This document shows, piece after piece, positions 16,398 through 24,894 of a stretch of 56,824 nt of DNA. The notes under the pieces were generated by a model. It did no database searches. It had not been told where the DNA came from and saw nothing but the letters and a program-made list of their open reading frames with translations. The translations under genes and the position numbers were made by a program. Each line of letters starts with the position of its first letter. Within the stretch, counting starts at the first letter, position 1. The DNA is taken from positions 1-56,824 of the forward strand of contig JAJEAL010000043.1 of NCBI GenBank assembly GCA_022822785.1, read 5' to 3'. The stretch is from Candidatus Poribacteria bacterium (GTDB taxonomy: Bacteria; Poribacteria; WGA-4E; PCPOR2b).

Positions 16398-17398
16398 CTC
16401 GGCTACCTTGGATTTTCCTGATTATTCCGGTCGTGGTGTTGCTTGCGGGGTGTGGGGATAGTACCGCGCCGGTCAAGATTGGGGTCAGCGTTCCACAGAC
16501 CACAGTCCCTAATTATACCCTCATGAGGCAGGCGCTGATTGAGGGGGAAAAAGATTACGGTATCAAGGTCCTATGGAATGATGTCCGAGATGCGGGCGTA
16601 AAGCAACATCTAGCAACGCTAGAAACACAACAGATCCGTCGAATGCTTGACGCAGGGATTCGAGTCCTCGTCCTCAAGGCTATTGATGAGAAAAGCGTCT
16701 ATCGCATTCTGAAGGAGGTGGGACAACGGAACGTTCCCATTATCACGCTCGATCAGCCGTTGACGGGCATAAAGGTGCGGGGACACATCGCTGTCGATAA
16801 TACCGGATTGGGGGAGACCGCCGCCCAATATGCGCTCGAAGAGATCGGCTACGAGGGGAACGTACTGGTTCTAGAGGAGGTTACGGGGTTGGAGTCCTTT
16901 CGGGATATCTCGTTGGGGATTTACCGGGTCTTAGACCGGCATTCCGATGGGCTTCGGGTGCATTCCCGCGCTGCTCGGCTTGATGCGACTGCTGCATTGG
17001 ACCTGACGGATCGTGTGCTGAAAAATTACGCGGGAAATATTCAAGCGGTTATCGCCGTGGATAGTGTGCTGGCAGTCGGTGCGATACGCGGTGTGCAGCT
17101 GCACGAACTCGCCGATCAGATTGTTACCGTTGGGGTCGGTGCCGGCGAGGAGGCGTGTCGCCAGATTATCTTGAAGCAGCACGATGCCGAAGTGGATACG
17201 ATGCCTTATCAGCGGGGGCAGGAGGTACTGAAAGCGGCGCGAGATGCCCTCAATAATCGTCCCTTTGCTTTCGATGCGGAACTGTCCAACGGCAGGATTC
17301 TAACGAAAACAAAATTTGGCGCAAGCCGTCTCATCACGTCCACCAACTCTCACGTGCTCAGAGGGATGTGGCCCAATCTGTTCGACGATAAAGAGTAG
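16394..17398 (+). CDS. Periplasmic sugar-binding lipoprotein (RbsB-like)
   Basis: A 334-residue lipoprotein. ATG 16394 overlaps the ubiE stop; a start far upstream would lie inside ubiE and lose the signal. The signal is MTRLPWIFLIIPVVVLLAGC with lipobox LAGC, so the mature protein is anchored by Cys20. The body is a type I periplasmic-binding fold (Peripla_BP_4): IGVSVPQTTVPNYTLMRQ, VLVLKAID, VPIITLDQPL, GHIAVDN. That fits ribose/xylose-type ABC importers, but no permease or ATPase of that type is nearby, so it may act in sensing or with a distant transporter. Confidence 0.8.
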   Translation: MTRLPWIFLIIPVVVLLAGCGDSTAPVKIGVSVPQTTVPNYTLMRQALIEGEKDYGIKVLWNDVRDAGVKQHLATLETQQIRRMLDAGIRVLVLKAIDEKSVYRILKEVGQRNVPIITLDQPLTGIKVRGHIAVDNTGLGETAAQYALEEIGYEGNVLVLEEVTGLESFRDISLGIYRVLDRHSDGLRVHSRAARLDATAALDLTDRVLKNYAGNIQAVIAVDSVLAVGAIRGVQLHELADQIVTVGVGAGEEACRQIILKQHDAEVDTMPYQRGQEVLKAARDALNNRPFAFDAELSNGRILTKTKFGASRLITSTNSHVLRGMWPNLFDDKE

Positions 17399-17407
17399 GA
17401 GGTAGAG

Positions 17408-17938
17408 ATGCGATACATTGTGTGGTTCTTAATAATCGGATTGTGCGCCTTCGTTTCGGTCGCTTCCGATCAGGCGCAGGTCGAGGAGCCCCTCCAAGTT
17501 GGCGAGGCGGTCCCCGATTTCACGTTGCAAGACGCCGAAGATCAGGAGCACGCGCTGAAGAAAATGCGGGGCAAGGTCGTCTTTCTCATAATGGGGAATC
17601 GGAAAATCCGGGAGGAAGACAATGAATGGGGGGAGGCCTTTCAGAAAGATTATCGGGAAAACGATCGGGTTATCGCGTACATTATTGCGGATATGCGGAG
17701 TGTACCGGCGTTTGTGCCCAAAGGCTTCGTTAAGCGGCAGCTCAGGAGAGATAAACCGCCAGTAACCTTGTTACTCGATTGGAAGGGCAAAGTGCATCAG
17801 GCGTATCGTACGGAGAAAGAGAAACCAAATCTCTACATCATCACCCCTGACGGGAAACTCGCCTTTCATATAAAATCTAACTTCAATCAGGAGACCTATC
17901 AGAAGTTGAAAGCAGTGATTGATGGGTTTAAGGATTAA
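17408..17938 (+). CDS. Exported thioredoxin-fold (redoxin-like) protein lacking cysteines
   Basis: A 176-residue exported protein: signal segment WFLIIGLCAFVSVASD, then an AhpC/TlpA-like redoxin domain (GEAVPDFTLQDAEDQEHALKKMRGKVVFLIM, and later PNLYIITPDGKLAFHIK). Where TlpA-type proteins have C-x-x-C, this one reads GNRK, and the mature chain contains no cysteine, so it cannot do thiol-disulfide exchange. A binding or structural role is inferred. ATG 17408 follows AGGAGGTAGAG and is 9 bases past the lipoprotein gene, so they are probably co-transcribed. Confidence 0.7.
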   Translation: MRYIVWFLIIGLCAFVSVASDQAQVEEPLQVGEAVPDFTLQDAEDQEHALKKMRGKVVFLIMGNRKIREEDNEWGEAFQKDYRENDRVIAYIIADMRSVPAFVPKGFVKRQLRRDKPPVTLLLDWKGKVHQAYRTEKEKPNLYIITPDGKLAFHIKSNFNQETYQKLKAVIDGFKD

Positions 17939-17943
17939 CAAAC

Positions 17944-18226
17944 TATAGTGGATTCTAAAAACAGATAGACACTTTCGCTCCCGGTGTTTGGTAGGCGCTG
18001 TTTCCAACTGCGCCGATGGGGTGCGGTTAGATGAAGATTAATTTATTAATTGGGTAATTTGCTATTGACACCAGCGCGGTTGCAAACCGCGCCTACCGGG
18101 TCTTGGGGAAATATAGAGTTACCCGATTATTTTCTGAAACTTCATGAAACCGCACCTACCGGTGTGATTGCCCGGATTTTCCCATCCCCGGTACAGAGTG
18201 TTCAATTAATGCTAAACTTTACTATA
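17944..18226. repeat. MITE-like element, copy 3 (long form)
   Basis: A 283-base element from TA to TA. The left end is TATAGTGGATTCTAAAAA...GACACTTTCGC; the right end GAGTGTTCAATTAATGCTAAA...CTATA. It contains the GGCGC hairpin unit plus extra palindromic pieces (GCGCGGTTGCAAACCGCGCC and ACCGCACCTACCGG), so it may be a composite or nested insertion. It fills most of the 424-base gap before purE. Confidence 0.65.
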
Positions 18227-18239
18227 GTTAAACTTTTGG

Positions 18240-18325
18240 TTCATGTCAAAAGAAGGTGTGGAACAGCTTAGAGAAACCGAGTTTTTCCGAAAAAACTCGG
18301 TTTCTGCTGCACGATTTCTTAACAT
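18240..18325. repeat. GAAACCGAG hairpin repeat, copy 2
   Basis: A 15-bp perfect stem (AGAAACCGAGTTTTT at 18272-18286 with its complement at 18291-18305) has a CCGA loop. It is flanked by TCATGTCAAAAGAA on the left and its imperfect inverse TTTCTTAACATGA on the right, so the whole 85 bases are a large imperfect palindrome. It ends about 40 bases before the purE start. Confidence 0.7.
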
Positions 18326-18362
18326 GAGCGAAACTTTTATTAAAAACGAGGAACGAATCAAT

Positions 18363-18890
18363 ATGAACAGTGTATCTTCAGACAAACCTTTAGTCAGTAT
18401 TGTTATGGGCAGTGATTCCGATCTGGACAAGATGAGCGAAGCTGCCGAAGTCTTAGAAGAATTTGACATCCCTTTTGAAATCACAATCTCGTCCGCCCAC
18501 CGCTCACCGGAGCGAACGATGGACTACGCACATAGTGCCGGTGATCGGGGTGTACAGGTCATCATCGCCGGCGCCGGACGCGCAGCACATCTCGCCGGTG
18601 TCATCGCCGCTCATACCACCCTACCCGTTATCGGTGTTCCGATTGATGGCGGACCGCTCAACGGCGTGGACGCGCTTTACGCCACCGTACAGATGCCCCC
18701 CGGTATCCCTGTCGGGACGATGGCGATCGGATCCGGCGGCGCACGTAACGCGGGACTTTTCGCTGTCCAGATACTCGCACTCAAGTTTCCTGAACTCAGC
18801 GAGAAACTCGATGCCTACAAGGTCAAACTCAGCGACGGTGTGGCAGAGAAAGCCGCACGGTTAGACGAGGTCGGCTACAAAGACTATTGA
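18363..18890 (+). CDS. purE: N5-carboxyaminoimidazole ribonucleotide mutase
   Basis: A 175-residue class I PurE, moving the carboxylate of N5-CAIR to C4 in purine synthesis. VSIVMGSDSDLDKM, SAHRSPERT (catalytic His), IAGAGRAAHLAGV and GVP(I)DG are all present. The ATG at 18363 behind ACGAGGAACG is chosen; an upstream in-frame start would run through the hairpin repeat at 18272-18305. PurK is not in the window. Confidence 0.92.
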   Translation: MNSVSSDKPLVSIVMGSDSDLDKMSEAAEVLEEFDIPFEITISSAHRSPERTMDYAHSAGDRGVQVIIAGAGRAAHLAGVIAAHTTLPVIGVPIDGGPLNGVDALYATVQMPPGIPVGTMAIGSGGARNAGLFAVQILALKFPELSEKLDAYKVKLSDGVAEKAARLDEVGYKDY

Positions 18891-18943
18891 GATTCCTGTA
18901 AAAAGAGAGGGCAAACGTTTCCGCACAGAAGCTACTATTGATT

Positions 18944-19429
18944 ATGACGCAAACTATAAAGGCAAATTGCTCTGCGGATCTGTCAATAAGAGACAAGCGA
19001 TCCACCTTTAAGACACATAGCCCCGAAGAAACACAAGAGATCGGTGTACGGATCGGGTGCCAACTTAACCCCGGCGACGTTGTCGCGCTCATCGGCGATT
19101 TGGGTGTGGGCAAAACCTGCCTGACACAGGGTATCGCTCGCGGCGCTGGCGTCTATCAAGACCAGACCGTCAATAGCCCTTCCTACATCCTCATCAACGA
19201 GTACGAAGGTAAAATCCCGATCTACCATATCGATCTCTATCGGCTTGACCGGTTAGAAGATATTGTCGATCTTGGGTTGGAAGACTATCTGGAGGGGGAT
19301 GGTATCTGCGTTATTGAATGGGCAAATCGGATGGATGAATTACTGCCTGAAAGCCACATTCAAGTCAAAATCACCGCAGAAGACGAGTTCACACGCGCCG
19401 TTGAAGTGTTGCCCACCGACCTCAAGTAG
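18944..19429 (+). CDS. tsaE: tRNA threonylcarbamoyladenosine biosynthesis ATPase
   Basis: A 161-residue TsaE (YjeE) P-loop protein that works with TsaB/TsaD in t6A37 tRNA modification. GDLGVGKT is the Walker A motif, followed by SPSYILINEY, IYHIDLYRL, LGLEDYLEGDGICVIEWANR, all characteristic. The start is ATG 18944; an in-frame TTG two codons earlier is possible and neither has a good ribosome site. It follows purE by 53 bases. Confidence 0.88.
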   Translation: MTQTIKANCSADLSIRDKRSTFKTHSPEETQEIGVRIGCQLNPGDVVALIGDLGVGKTCLTQGIARGAGVYQDQTVNSPSYILINEYEGKIPIYHIDLYRLDRLEDIVDLGLEDYLEGDGICVIEWANRMDELLPESHIQVKITAEDEFTRAVEVLPTDLK

Positions 19430-19458
19430 AGACGCAAGGATTTTTTTATTATTTTTGG

Positions 19459-19545
19459 CTCATGCAAAAAGAAAGTACAAAACGCGAGGAGAAACCGAGT
19501 TTTTTCTTGAAAACTCGGTTTCTGTTGTACGATTTCTTAAAATGA
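19459..19545. repeat. GAAACCGAG hairpin repeat, copy 3
   Basis: GAAACCGAGTTTT (19491-19503) pairs with AAAACTCGGTTTC (19510-19522). The outer arms TCATGCAAAAAGAAAGTAC and GTACGATTTCTTAAAATGA are again imperfect inverses. It is downstream of tsaE and could act as a transcript-end structure. Confidence 0.65.
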
Positions 19546-19701
19546 ATAGGACTTACACAGCGCGTTCATAAGTCCCCCTGACAAGGGGGATTTAGGGGGT
19601 TGGGGGATTTATCGGTTTCTGTTGCACGATTCCTTAAAATGAATAGGACTTGCACAGCGCGTTCATAAGTCCCCCTGACAAGGGGGATTTAGGGGGTTGG
19701 G
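19516..19701. repeat. 97-base tandem duplication with CCCCCTGACAAGGGGG
   Basis: Two direct copies, starting at 19516 and 19613, differ at only a few bases. Each has the right arm of the GAAACCGAG hairpin, AATGAATAGGACTT, CAGCGCGTTCATAAGT and a CCCCC-TGACAA-GGGGG hairpin followed by ATTTAGGGGGTTGGG. The last part recurs at 43802. Together with the preceding hairpin repeat these occupy the 438-base gap before the glycosyltransferase; no gene is seen there. Confidence 0.8.
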
Positions 19702-19867
19702 TAATTTAGGGGATTAACAATAGAAAAAATATCACGCTGCGTGCTAAATTTGCCTAAGCCCTGATCGTTTCTTTGCGTCTTTGCACCATTGCGACTTGGC
19801 GTTAAATATGCTTAGGGTTTTCGGCGTAAGGGCGTACCCGTCCAAAGAATAGGCGAAGGTCAGAACC

Positions 19868-21016
19868 GTGCAATCCAAGCGATACAATATCTTGTACCTT
19901 GACAGCGGATCCGGCATCGGTGGCGGTCAGCGCAGCTTGTTGTTGCTGCTCAAGCATCTGGACACGACACGATTTCGCCCGTTCCTCGGCTGTTTGGGGG
20001 ACAGTATGTTGGCAGCAGCAGCGCGGAAGGCGGGTCACCCAATCATCCCACTCGATCTGCCGAAACAGCACGATAAGGGGGATAAGCTCCGCCGCTTCAC
20101 AATCAACGATATCAGGCACGATCTGCGGCAGCTCAAAGTTATCTTTCAACTCCTGTGGGTGCTAGCAGAAAAACAGATCGATTTCATCCATGCCAATTCC
20201 TTGGCTGCGGGTCTCATCGGTGGAGTCGCCGCCAAACTCTACGGCGTTCCAATTGTGATGCACAAACGCTACGCCACCGCCTACGGCGTTTTGGATCGAA
20301 TCTGTGACGCGCTGCTGGACCGCGTGATTCTGGTTTCGGAGGCGACCCGATGGAAGTTTGCCCCAAGCTCGAAGCAGGCCTTAATCTATAACGGTGTCGA
20401 GCTTCCGTCATTTCAGCTGTCACCGAAGGCCGAAACGCTCCGTGCGGATCTGGGGCTCGACCCCGATGCGCTCTTAATCGGGATAGTGACGCGCATCACG
20501 CCAGAGAAGGGGATTCATACCTTAATCGAAGCAACCGCCACGCTCAAACCCTCCCCCGCTGTCCAGTTGCTTGTTGTGGGCGGACCCTACTTTCCCAAAG
20601 ATGCGGAATATATCGATGCTCTGAAGGCACAAGCGAAAGAATTGGGAATCTCGGATCGCGTTATCTTCACAGGCTTTCTTGAGGACGTGGGGGCAATCCT
20701 ATCCCTCCTCGACGTTGTTCTGCTCGCTTCGACCATCCCGGAAGCCTGTCCTCGCACCATCATCGAAGCGATGGCAGCCGGCGTACCAGTGATTGCTACA
20801 CCCCTCGGTGGGAGCAAGGAACTGGTAACACCGGAGACGGGTATCCTTGTCCCTGCTGAGGATGCGGACGCTTTTGCTGCGGCGATTACGCAACTTGTCG
20901 AAGATGTCGAACGACGAAATCGGATGGGCAAGGCGTGCCGTTTGAGGGCAGAACAACTGTTCTGCGCGACGCAGAACGCACGGTTGACCGAAGAGCTCTA
21001 TTTGGATTTGTTGTGA
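19868..21016 (+). CDS. Family 4 (GT1/GT4) glycosyltransferase
   Basis: A 382-residue GT-B fold glycosyltransferase. The N-terminal acceptor domain begins ILYLDSGSGIGGGQRSLLLLLKHL; the C-terminal donor domain has VTRITPEKGIHTLIEA, VVGGPYF, VIFTGFLEDV and the E-x7-E type motif in PEACPRTIIEAMAAGVPVIAT. It probably extends a cell-surface glycan or lipid-linked sugar from a nucleotide-sugar donor. GTG 19868 follows GAAGGTCA. It is single, with repeats upstream and an ABC transporter downstream. Confidence 0.85.
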   Translation: MQSKRYNILYLDSGSGIGGGQRSLLLLLKHLDTTRFRPFLGCLGDSMLAAAARKAGHPIIPLDLPKQHDKGDKLRRFTINDIRHDLRQLKVIFQLLWVLAEKQIDFIHANSLAAGLIGGVAAKLYGVPIVMHKRYATAYGVLDRICDALLDRVILVSEATRWKFAPSSKQALIYNGVELPSFQLSPKAETLRADLGLDPDALLIGIVTRITPEKGIHTLIEATATLKPSPAVQLLVVGGPYFPKDAEYIDALKAQAKELGISDRVIFTGFLEDVGAILSLLDVVLLASTIPEACPRTIIEAMAAGVPVIATPLGGSKELVTPETGILVPAEDADAFAAAITQLVEDVERRNRMGKACRLRAEQLFCATQNARLTEELYLDLL

Positions 21017-21064
21017 ATACCGTTGAAAAGACTAGTCCCAAGATCCCTACCGTTCATTTCTCCC

Positions 21065-21093
21065 TTGTGAATTTTTTACCATTCTGCTATAAT
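21065..21093 (+). promoter_or_regulatory. Predicted promoter of the sugar ABC operon
   Basis: TTGTGA at 21065-21070 and TATAAT at 21088-21093 with a 17-base spacer, about 70 bases before the binding-protein start. Confidence 0.6.
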
Positions 21094-21161
21094 CACCCGC
21101 TAAATCTTTCAAATCTTCAGCCCAATCAGGTTTTAACAAATACGTGAGAAAGGAAAAGGCT

Positions 21162-22472
21162 ATGAAAAAACTTGTGTGCTATTTTGCGATACTCATGTTT
21201 TCTGTACTAATCATCGCAGCACCGTCAACAGACGCTCAAGAAAAATTAACTATCGCTTGGGCGCAGTGGGATCCCGCGAACTATCTCGATGAACTGTCCA
21301 AGGATTTTACGACGGAGACAGGGATTGAGGTCGATCTGGTTCAGATCTCTTGGTCCCATTTCCAAGACCAAGTCTTCACCGCATTTGTCGGCAAAAGTGA
21401 TCGGTACGATATCGTTATCGGTGATAGCCAGTGGCTCGGTAGGAACTCCGTCGGCGGTCACTACGTCGACTTGACAGACTGGATCAACGAAAATATCGAT
21501 GTCGATTCGATTTATGGGACCGCTATGGAGGCGTTTGCAGAATACCCGAAAGGGAGCGGAAAGTATTGGGCGCTACCCGCAGAGGTGGACGCCAACGGTT
21601 TCCTCTATCGCACAGACCTTTTTGAGGATCCGAGCGAAAAAGCCGCCTTCAAAGAGAAATACGGCTATGAACTCGCCCCGCCCAAAACCTATGACGAACT
21701 CCGCGATATCGCCGAGTTTTTCACGCGTCCTCCGGACCTCTACGGCATCGCGCCGTGGTACAGTAAGGAGTACGATGGGATTACGATGGGCTTTCAACAG
21801 GTGATGTGGTCGTTTGGTGGGTCTTACGGCGACCCCGAAACCTATAAGGTCGATGGTCATATCAACAGCGATGATGTTGTCGCAGCGCTGGAGTATTACA
21901 AGTCGCTCAAGGAGCTTTCCCCACCTGACGCGCCGAACTACTATTGGGCAGAAACCCTTGATGCGTTTAAGGCAGGAAAGGTCGCTATGGCGATGGACTA
22001 TTTCGCCTTCTTCCCGGGTGTAGTCGATCCGAATCAGAACCCCAATTACTACGATAAGACCGGTTTCTTTGTCTCACCTGCCGGTCCGAAGGGACACGCC
22101 ATCAGCATCGGCGGTCAAGGCATGTCAATCTCTTCCTATTCCAAAAACCAAGAGATTGCCAAGCGGTATCTGAAATGGTTTATGCAGAAACCGGTACAGG
22201 AAAAATGGGCACAGCTCGGTGGGTTCACCCCGCATGAAGAGGTTCTGCAATCCGAAGTGTTCCTCAACGCGACGCCGTTCAACAGAGCCTTTGCCGCTAG
22301 TTTTCCATATCTGCGCGACTTCTGGGCGGTTCCCGAATACGCCGAACTTCTGGAAGCGTGCCAAACGGGCTGGAACCAAGTCATCATCGGATCCAAATCT
22401 GCCAAAGAAGCGTTGGATGAGATTGCGCGTAAGCATGAAGCTATTTTCGAGGATGCCGGCTATTACGACTGA
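21162..22472 (+). CDS. ABC transporter extracellular sugar-binding protein
   Basis: A 436-residue family 1 (MalE/UgpB-like) solute-binding protein with signal peptide KLVCYFAILMFSVLIIAAPSTDA. The mature part starts EKLTIAWAQWDPANYLDELSKDFTTETGIEV, and later has WALPAEVDANGFLYRTDLF, a typical ligand-domain region. ATG 21162 lies behind GAAAGGAAAAGG; an earlier in-frame GTG (21144) sits before the ribosome site. It leads an operon with two permeases. The sugar is unknown. Confidence 0.87.
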   Translation: MKKLVCYFAILMFSVLIIAAPSTDAQEKLTIAWAQWDPANYLDELSKDFTTETGIEVDLVQISWSHFQDQVFTAFVGKSDRYDIVIGDSQWLGRNSVGGHYVDLTDWINENIDVDSIYGTAMEAFAEYPKGSGKYWALPAEVDANGFLYRTDLFEDPSEKAAFKEKYGYELAPPKTYDELRDIAEFFTRPPDLYGIAPWYSKEYDGITMGFQQVMWSFGGSYGDPETYKVDGHINSDDVVAALEYYKSLKELSPPDAPNYYWAETLDAFKAGKVAMAMDYFAFFPGVVDPNQNPNYYDKTGFFVSPAGPKGHAISIGGQGMSISSYSKNQEIAKRYLKWFMQKPVQEKWAQLGGFTPHEEVLQSEVFLNATPFNRAFAASFPYLRDFWAVPEYAELLEACQTGWNQVIIGSKSAKEALDEIARKHEAIFEDAGYYD

Positions 22473-22528
22473 TAGCACCGCTGGGAAATTAGATTTATCG
22501 CTCACGCATCGATCACACAGAGGAGGCA

Positions 22529-23434
22529 ATGCGGTCCGCACGTTTCTCTCGCGGGTTCAGTGACTACCAGATCAAGATGGCGTTTATCATGCCGACCATG
22601 ATTTTGCTCATCTTGATGAATATTTTCCCGCTGCTATGGTCATTGTACTTGAGTTTCCATCGTTATAGGGCTTCCATGCCCAACCGTCCGGCAAGGTTTA
22701 TCGGTGTCCAGAACTACGCACGGTTGCTGACCGATCCGGAAATCTGGGGCTATTTCCAAACCACCGCTTACTTTGTCGTTCTCGCCGTTATCACCCAATT
22801 CATCATCGGTTTTGGGTTGGCACTACTCCTCAATCGAGAGTTTCGATACAAGGGGGTTGTGACAACGCTAATCCTGTTACCGATGATGCTCTCACCGGTT
22901 GTCGTCGGTCTATTCTGGCGGTTCATCTTTGCGTCCGATGTTTCAGGGTTGGTCAACTACCTATTGAGTCCGCTGTTCGGAGGACCGATTGGCTGGACAA
23001 CGGATCCCAAAATCGCCATGCTCGCTGTCGTGATTGTCGATACGTGGATGTGGTCGCCGTTCATGATGCTAATCTCTCTGGCTGGCTTGTCCGCTATCCC
23101 CAAGTATCTCTACGAAGCCGCAGATGTAGACCGCGCCTCCCGATGGTTCAAGTTCCGCTGGATCACCCTGCCGTTGGTGTCACCCCTGCTACTCATTGCA
23201 CTGCTGTTTCGCACGATGGATGCCTTCAAAATGTTCGACATTGTCTACGTGCTTACCCGCGAGGGGGGACCGGGCATAGCGACGGAAACGGTGTCGATGA
23301 ATCTGTATAAGCTGGCGTTTCGGAACTATAACACCGGCAAGGCGTGTGCGATGGCTTACATACTCCTCATTATCATTGTTGCGTTAAGCAACATTTACGT
23401 GAAATATCTGAACAAGGTGCGCAGCGAGGCGTAA
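22529..23434 (+). CDS. Sugar ABC transporter permease (MalF/UgpA type)
   Basis: A 301-residue inner-membrane permease with six predicted helices. The cytoplasmic EAA loop that contacts the ATPase is seen as YEAADVDRASRWFKFRWITLPLV near residues 195-217. The start at ATG 22529 has AGGAGG only two bases away, which is unusually close; ATG 22577 is an alternative but would cut into the first helix. It is separated from the second permease gene by one base. Confidence 0.87.
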   Translation: MRSARFSRGFSDYQIKMAFIMPTMILLILMNIFPLLWSLYLSFHRYRASMPNRPARFIGVQNYARLLTDPEIWGYFQTTAYFVVLAVITQFIIGFGLALLLNREFRYKGVVTTLILLPMMLSPVVVGLFWRFIFASDVSGLVNYLLSPLFGGPIGWTTDPKIAMLAVVIVDTWMWSPFMMLISLAGLSAIPKYLYEAADVDRASRWFKFRWITLPLVSPLLLIALLFRTMDAFKMFDIVYVLTREGGPGIATETVSMNLYKLAFRNYNTGKACAMAYILLIIIVALSNIYVKYLNKVRSEA

Positions 23435-23435
23435 G

Positions 23436-24590
23436 ATGGCACAGATAGAACGCAGCCGATTTGGACATTACCTAGCACTCGTTGTCATTGTGGCGGCGGT
23501 GCTGGTCTACCTCACCCCAATCTACTGGATTGTAGCGACCTCCCTGAAATCGCCGGCTGACATTATCGCACAAGTTCCCCAGTTCCTCTTCCGAGTCACC
23601 TTTGAGCACTACCAGAAACTGATGCCCGATGAAGTCCCCGGACTGACATACGTCTTCCTTGGGGAGGCGTTGATCGGTATGCTCGCCTGCCTCTTACCTT
23701 TCCGACACATCGCCTTTGCGCGTCGTTTCGCGCTGACGTGGAACGGTGTATTGATTTTAACCTGTCTCTACGCACTAGCGACCACGGTCAACTACAATTT
23801 CCTGATGTTAGCGATTTATACAGTCATCACGTTCCTGTTAATTTCTCCCCAAAAGGCGACCGATTCGCGACGGGTCCGCTTCTCCCTCATCGGTGTCGGG
23901 GTATTGGCGATTGTTGCCATCTGCACGTCGTTGGCGCACGGTGGGTCGAAATACTTCCACCAGCTGCTGAACAGTATCATCATCGGGTTCGGTAGCACCC
24001 TCCTCGCTGTTGGGTTCGGTACACTGTCCGCCTATGCGTTCTCGCGCTTCAAGGTTGCAGGCAAGGAGGATTTGCTCTTCTTCATCCTGAGTACCCGGAT
24101 GCTGCCTCCTGTCGTCGTGGTCATCCCAATCTACCTGATGTATAGTGCACTCGGACTGCGCGATACCCACTTCGGGCTCATCCTGCTCTATACCACCTTC
24201 AACGTCTCCTTCGCCGTGTGGCTGATGAAAGGCTTCATCGACGAAATCCCGAAGGAGTACGAGGACGCCGCCCTTGTCGATGGATATACCCGTTTCCAAA
24301 CCTTTGTCAAAGTGGTTCTCCCCCAATCTGTGACGGGCATCGCTGCGACAGCGGTCTTCTGTCTTATCACCGCATGGAACGAGTTCGCCTTCGCGCTGGT
24401 GTTGACCGAGGTGGGCGGCAGAGCGGTGACCGCCCCGCCTTCCATCACGAGTGCGATCGGGTCCAGCGGCGTGGATTGGGGAAAGATTGCGGCGGCGACC
24501 TTTGTTTTTCTCTTACCCGTTGCAATTTTTACCTTCCTCATGCGGGGGCACCTGCTTCGTGGTGTGACATTTGGCGCGGTCAAAAAATAG
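23436..24590 (+). CDS. Sugar ABC transporter permease (MalG/UgpE type) with a membrane insertion
   Basis: A 384-residue permease, about 100 longer than usual for MalG/UgpE. Helix 1 (YLALVVIVAAVLVYLTPIYWIV) and the periplasmic FEHYQKLM are normal, and the second half (LLNSIIIGFGSTLLAVGFGTLSAYAFSRF to the EAA loop EDAALVDGYTRFQTFVKVVLP) is normal. Between about residues 65 and 168 lies an insertion with up to four extra hydrophobic segments. The frame is continuous, so this is a real domain rather than a frameshift. Confidence 0.85.
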   Translation: MAQIERSRFGHYLALVVIVAAVLVYLTPIYWIVATSLKSPADIIAQVPQFLFRVTFEHYQKLMPDEVPGLTYVFLGEALIGMLACLLPFRHIAFARRFALTWNGVLILTCLYALATTVNYNFLMLAIYTVITFLLISPQKATDSRRVRFSLIGVGVLAIVAICTSLAHGGSKYFHQLLNSIIIGFGSTLLAVGFGTLSAYAFSRFKVAGKEDLLFFILSTRMLPPVVVVIPIYLMYSALGLRDTHFGLILLYTTFNVSFAVWLMKGFIDEIPKEYEDAALVDGYTRFQTFVKVVLPQSVTGIAATAVFCLITAWNEFAFALVLTEVGGRAVTAPPSITSAIGSSGVDWGKIAAATFVFLLPVAIFTFLMRGHLLRGVTFGAVKK

Positions 24591-24713
24591 AGATGTTAAG
24601 AGATCCTACCAAAGCATTCCCTTCGCGCCGATTATTTTTGTTGAGTCGTCGCCTGTGTGCACCAATTGCTGTATGTGCTACAGCGAAATATCAACTCGCT
24701 TGCCAAAAAATTG

Positions 24714-24742
24714 TTGAACATTTATGGGAAATATGATATATT
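24714..24742 (+). promoter_or_regulatory. Predicted promoter before the P460-like lipoprotein
   Basis: TTGAAC (24714-24719) and TATATT (24737-24742) with a 17-base spacer. A 14-base perfect palindrome, CGCGCATATGCGCG (24797-24810), lies in the predicted leader and could be an operator. The 304-base gap holds no gene. Confidence 0.45.
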
Positions 24743-24894
24743 CATAACCGAATTGCGTAGAGGATAAATCTGTATGTAGATAGGAACGCAGTTCAGCGCG
24801 CATATGCGCGAATGGATGAGAAACTTTTCAATGGTATTGAGTATAGGTTACGAAACCTTGATGCCAACGCATCTTAAAATAAGGAGTGTTAAAA

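Noticed and set aside
19516-19701. CRISPR array
   Set aside because: There are only two long direct repeats with no spacers of even length and no cas genes nearby; it is a tandem duplication of dispersed repeats.
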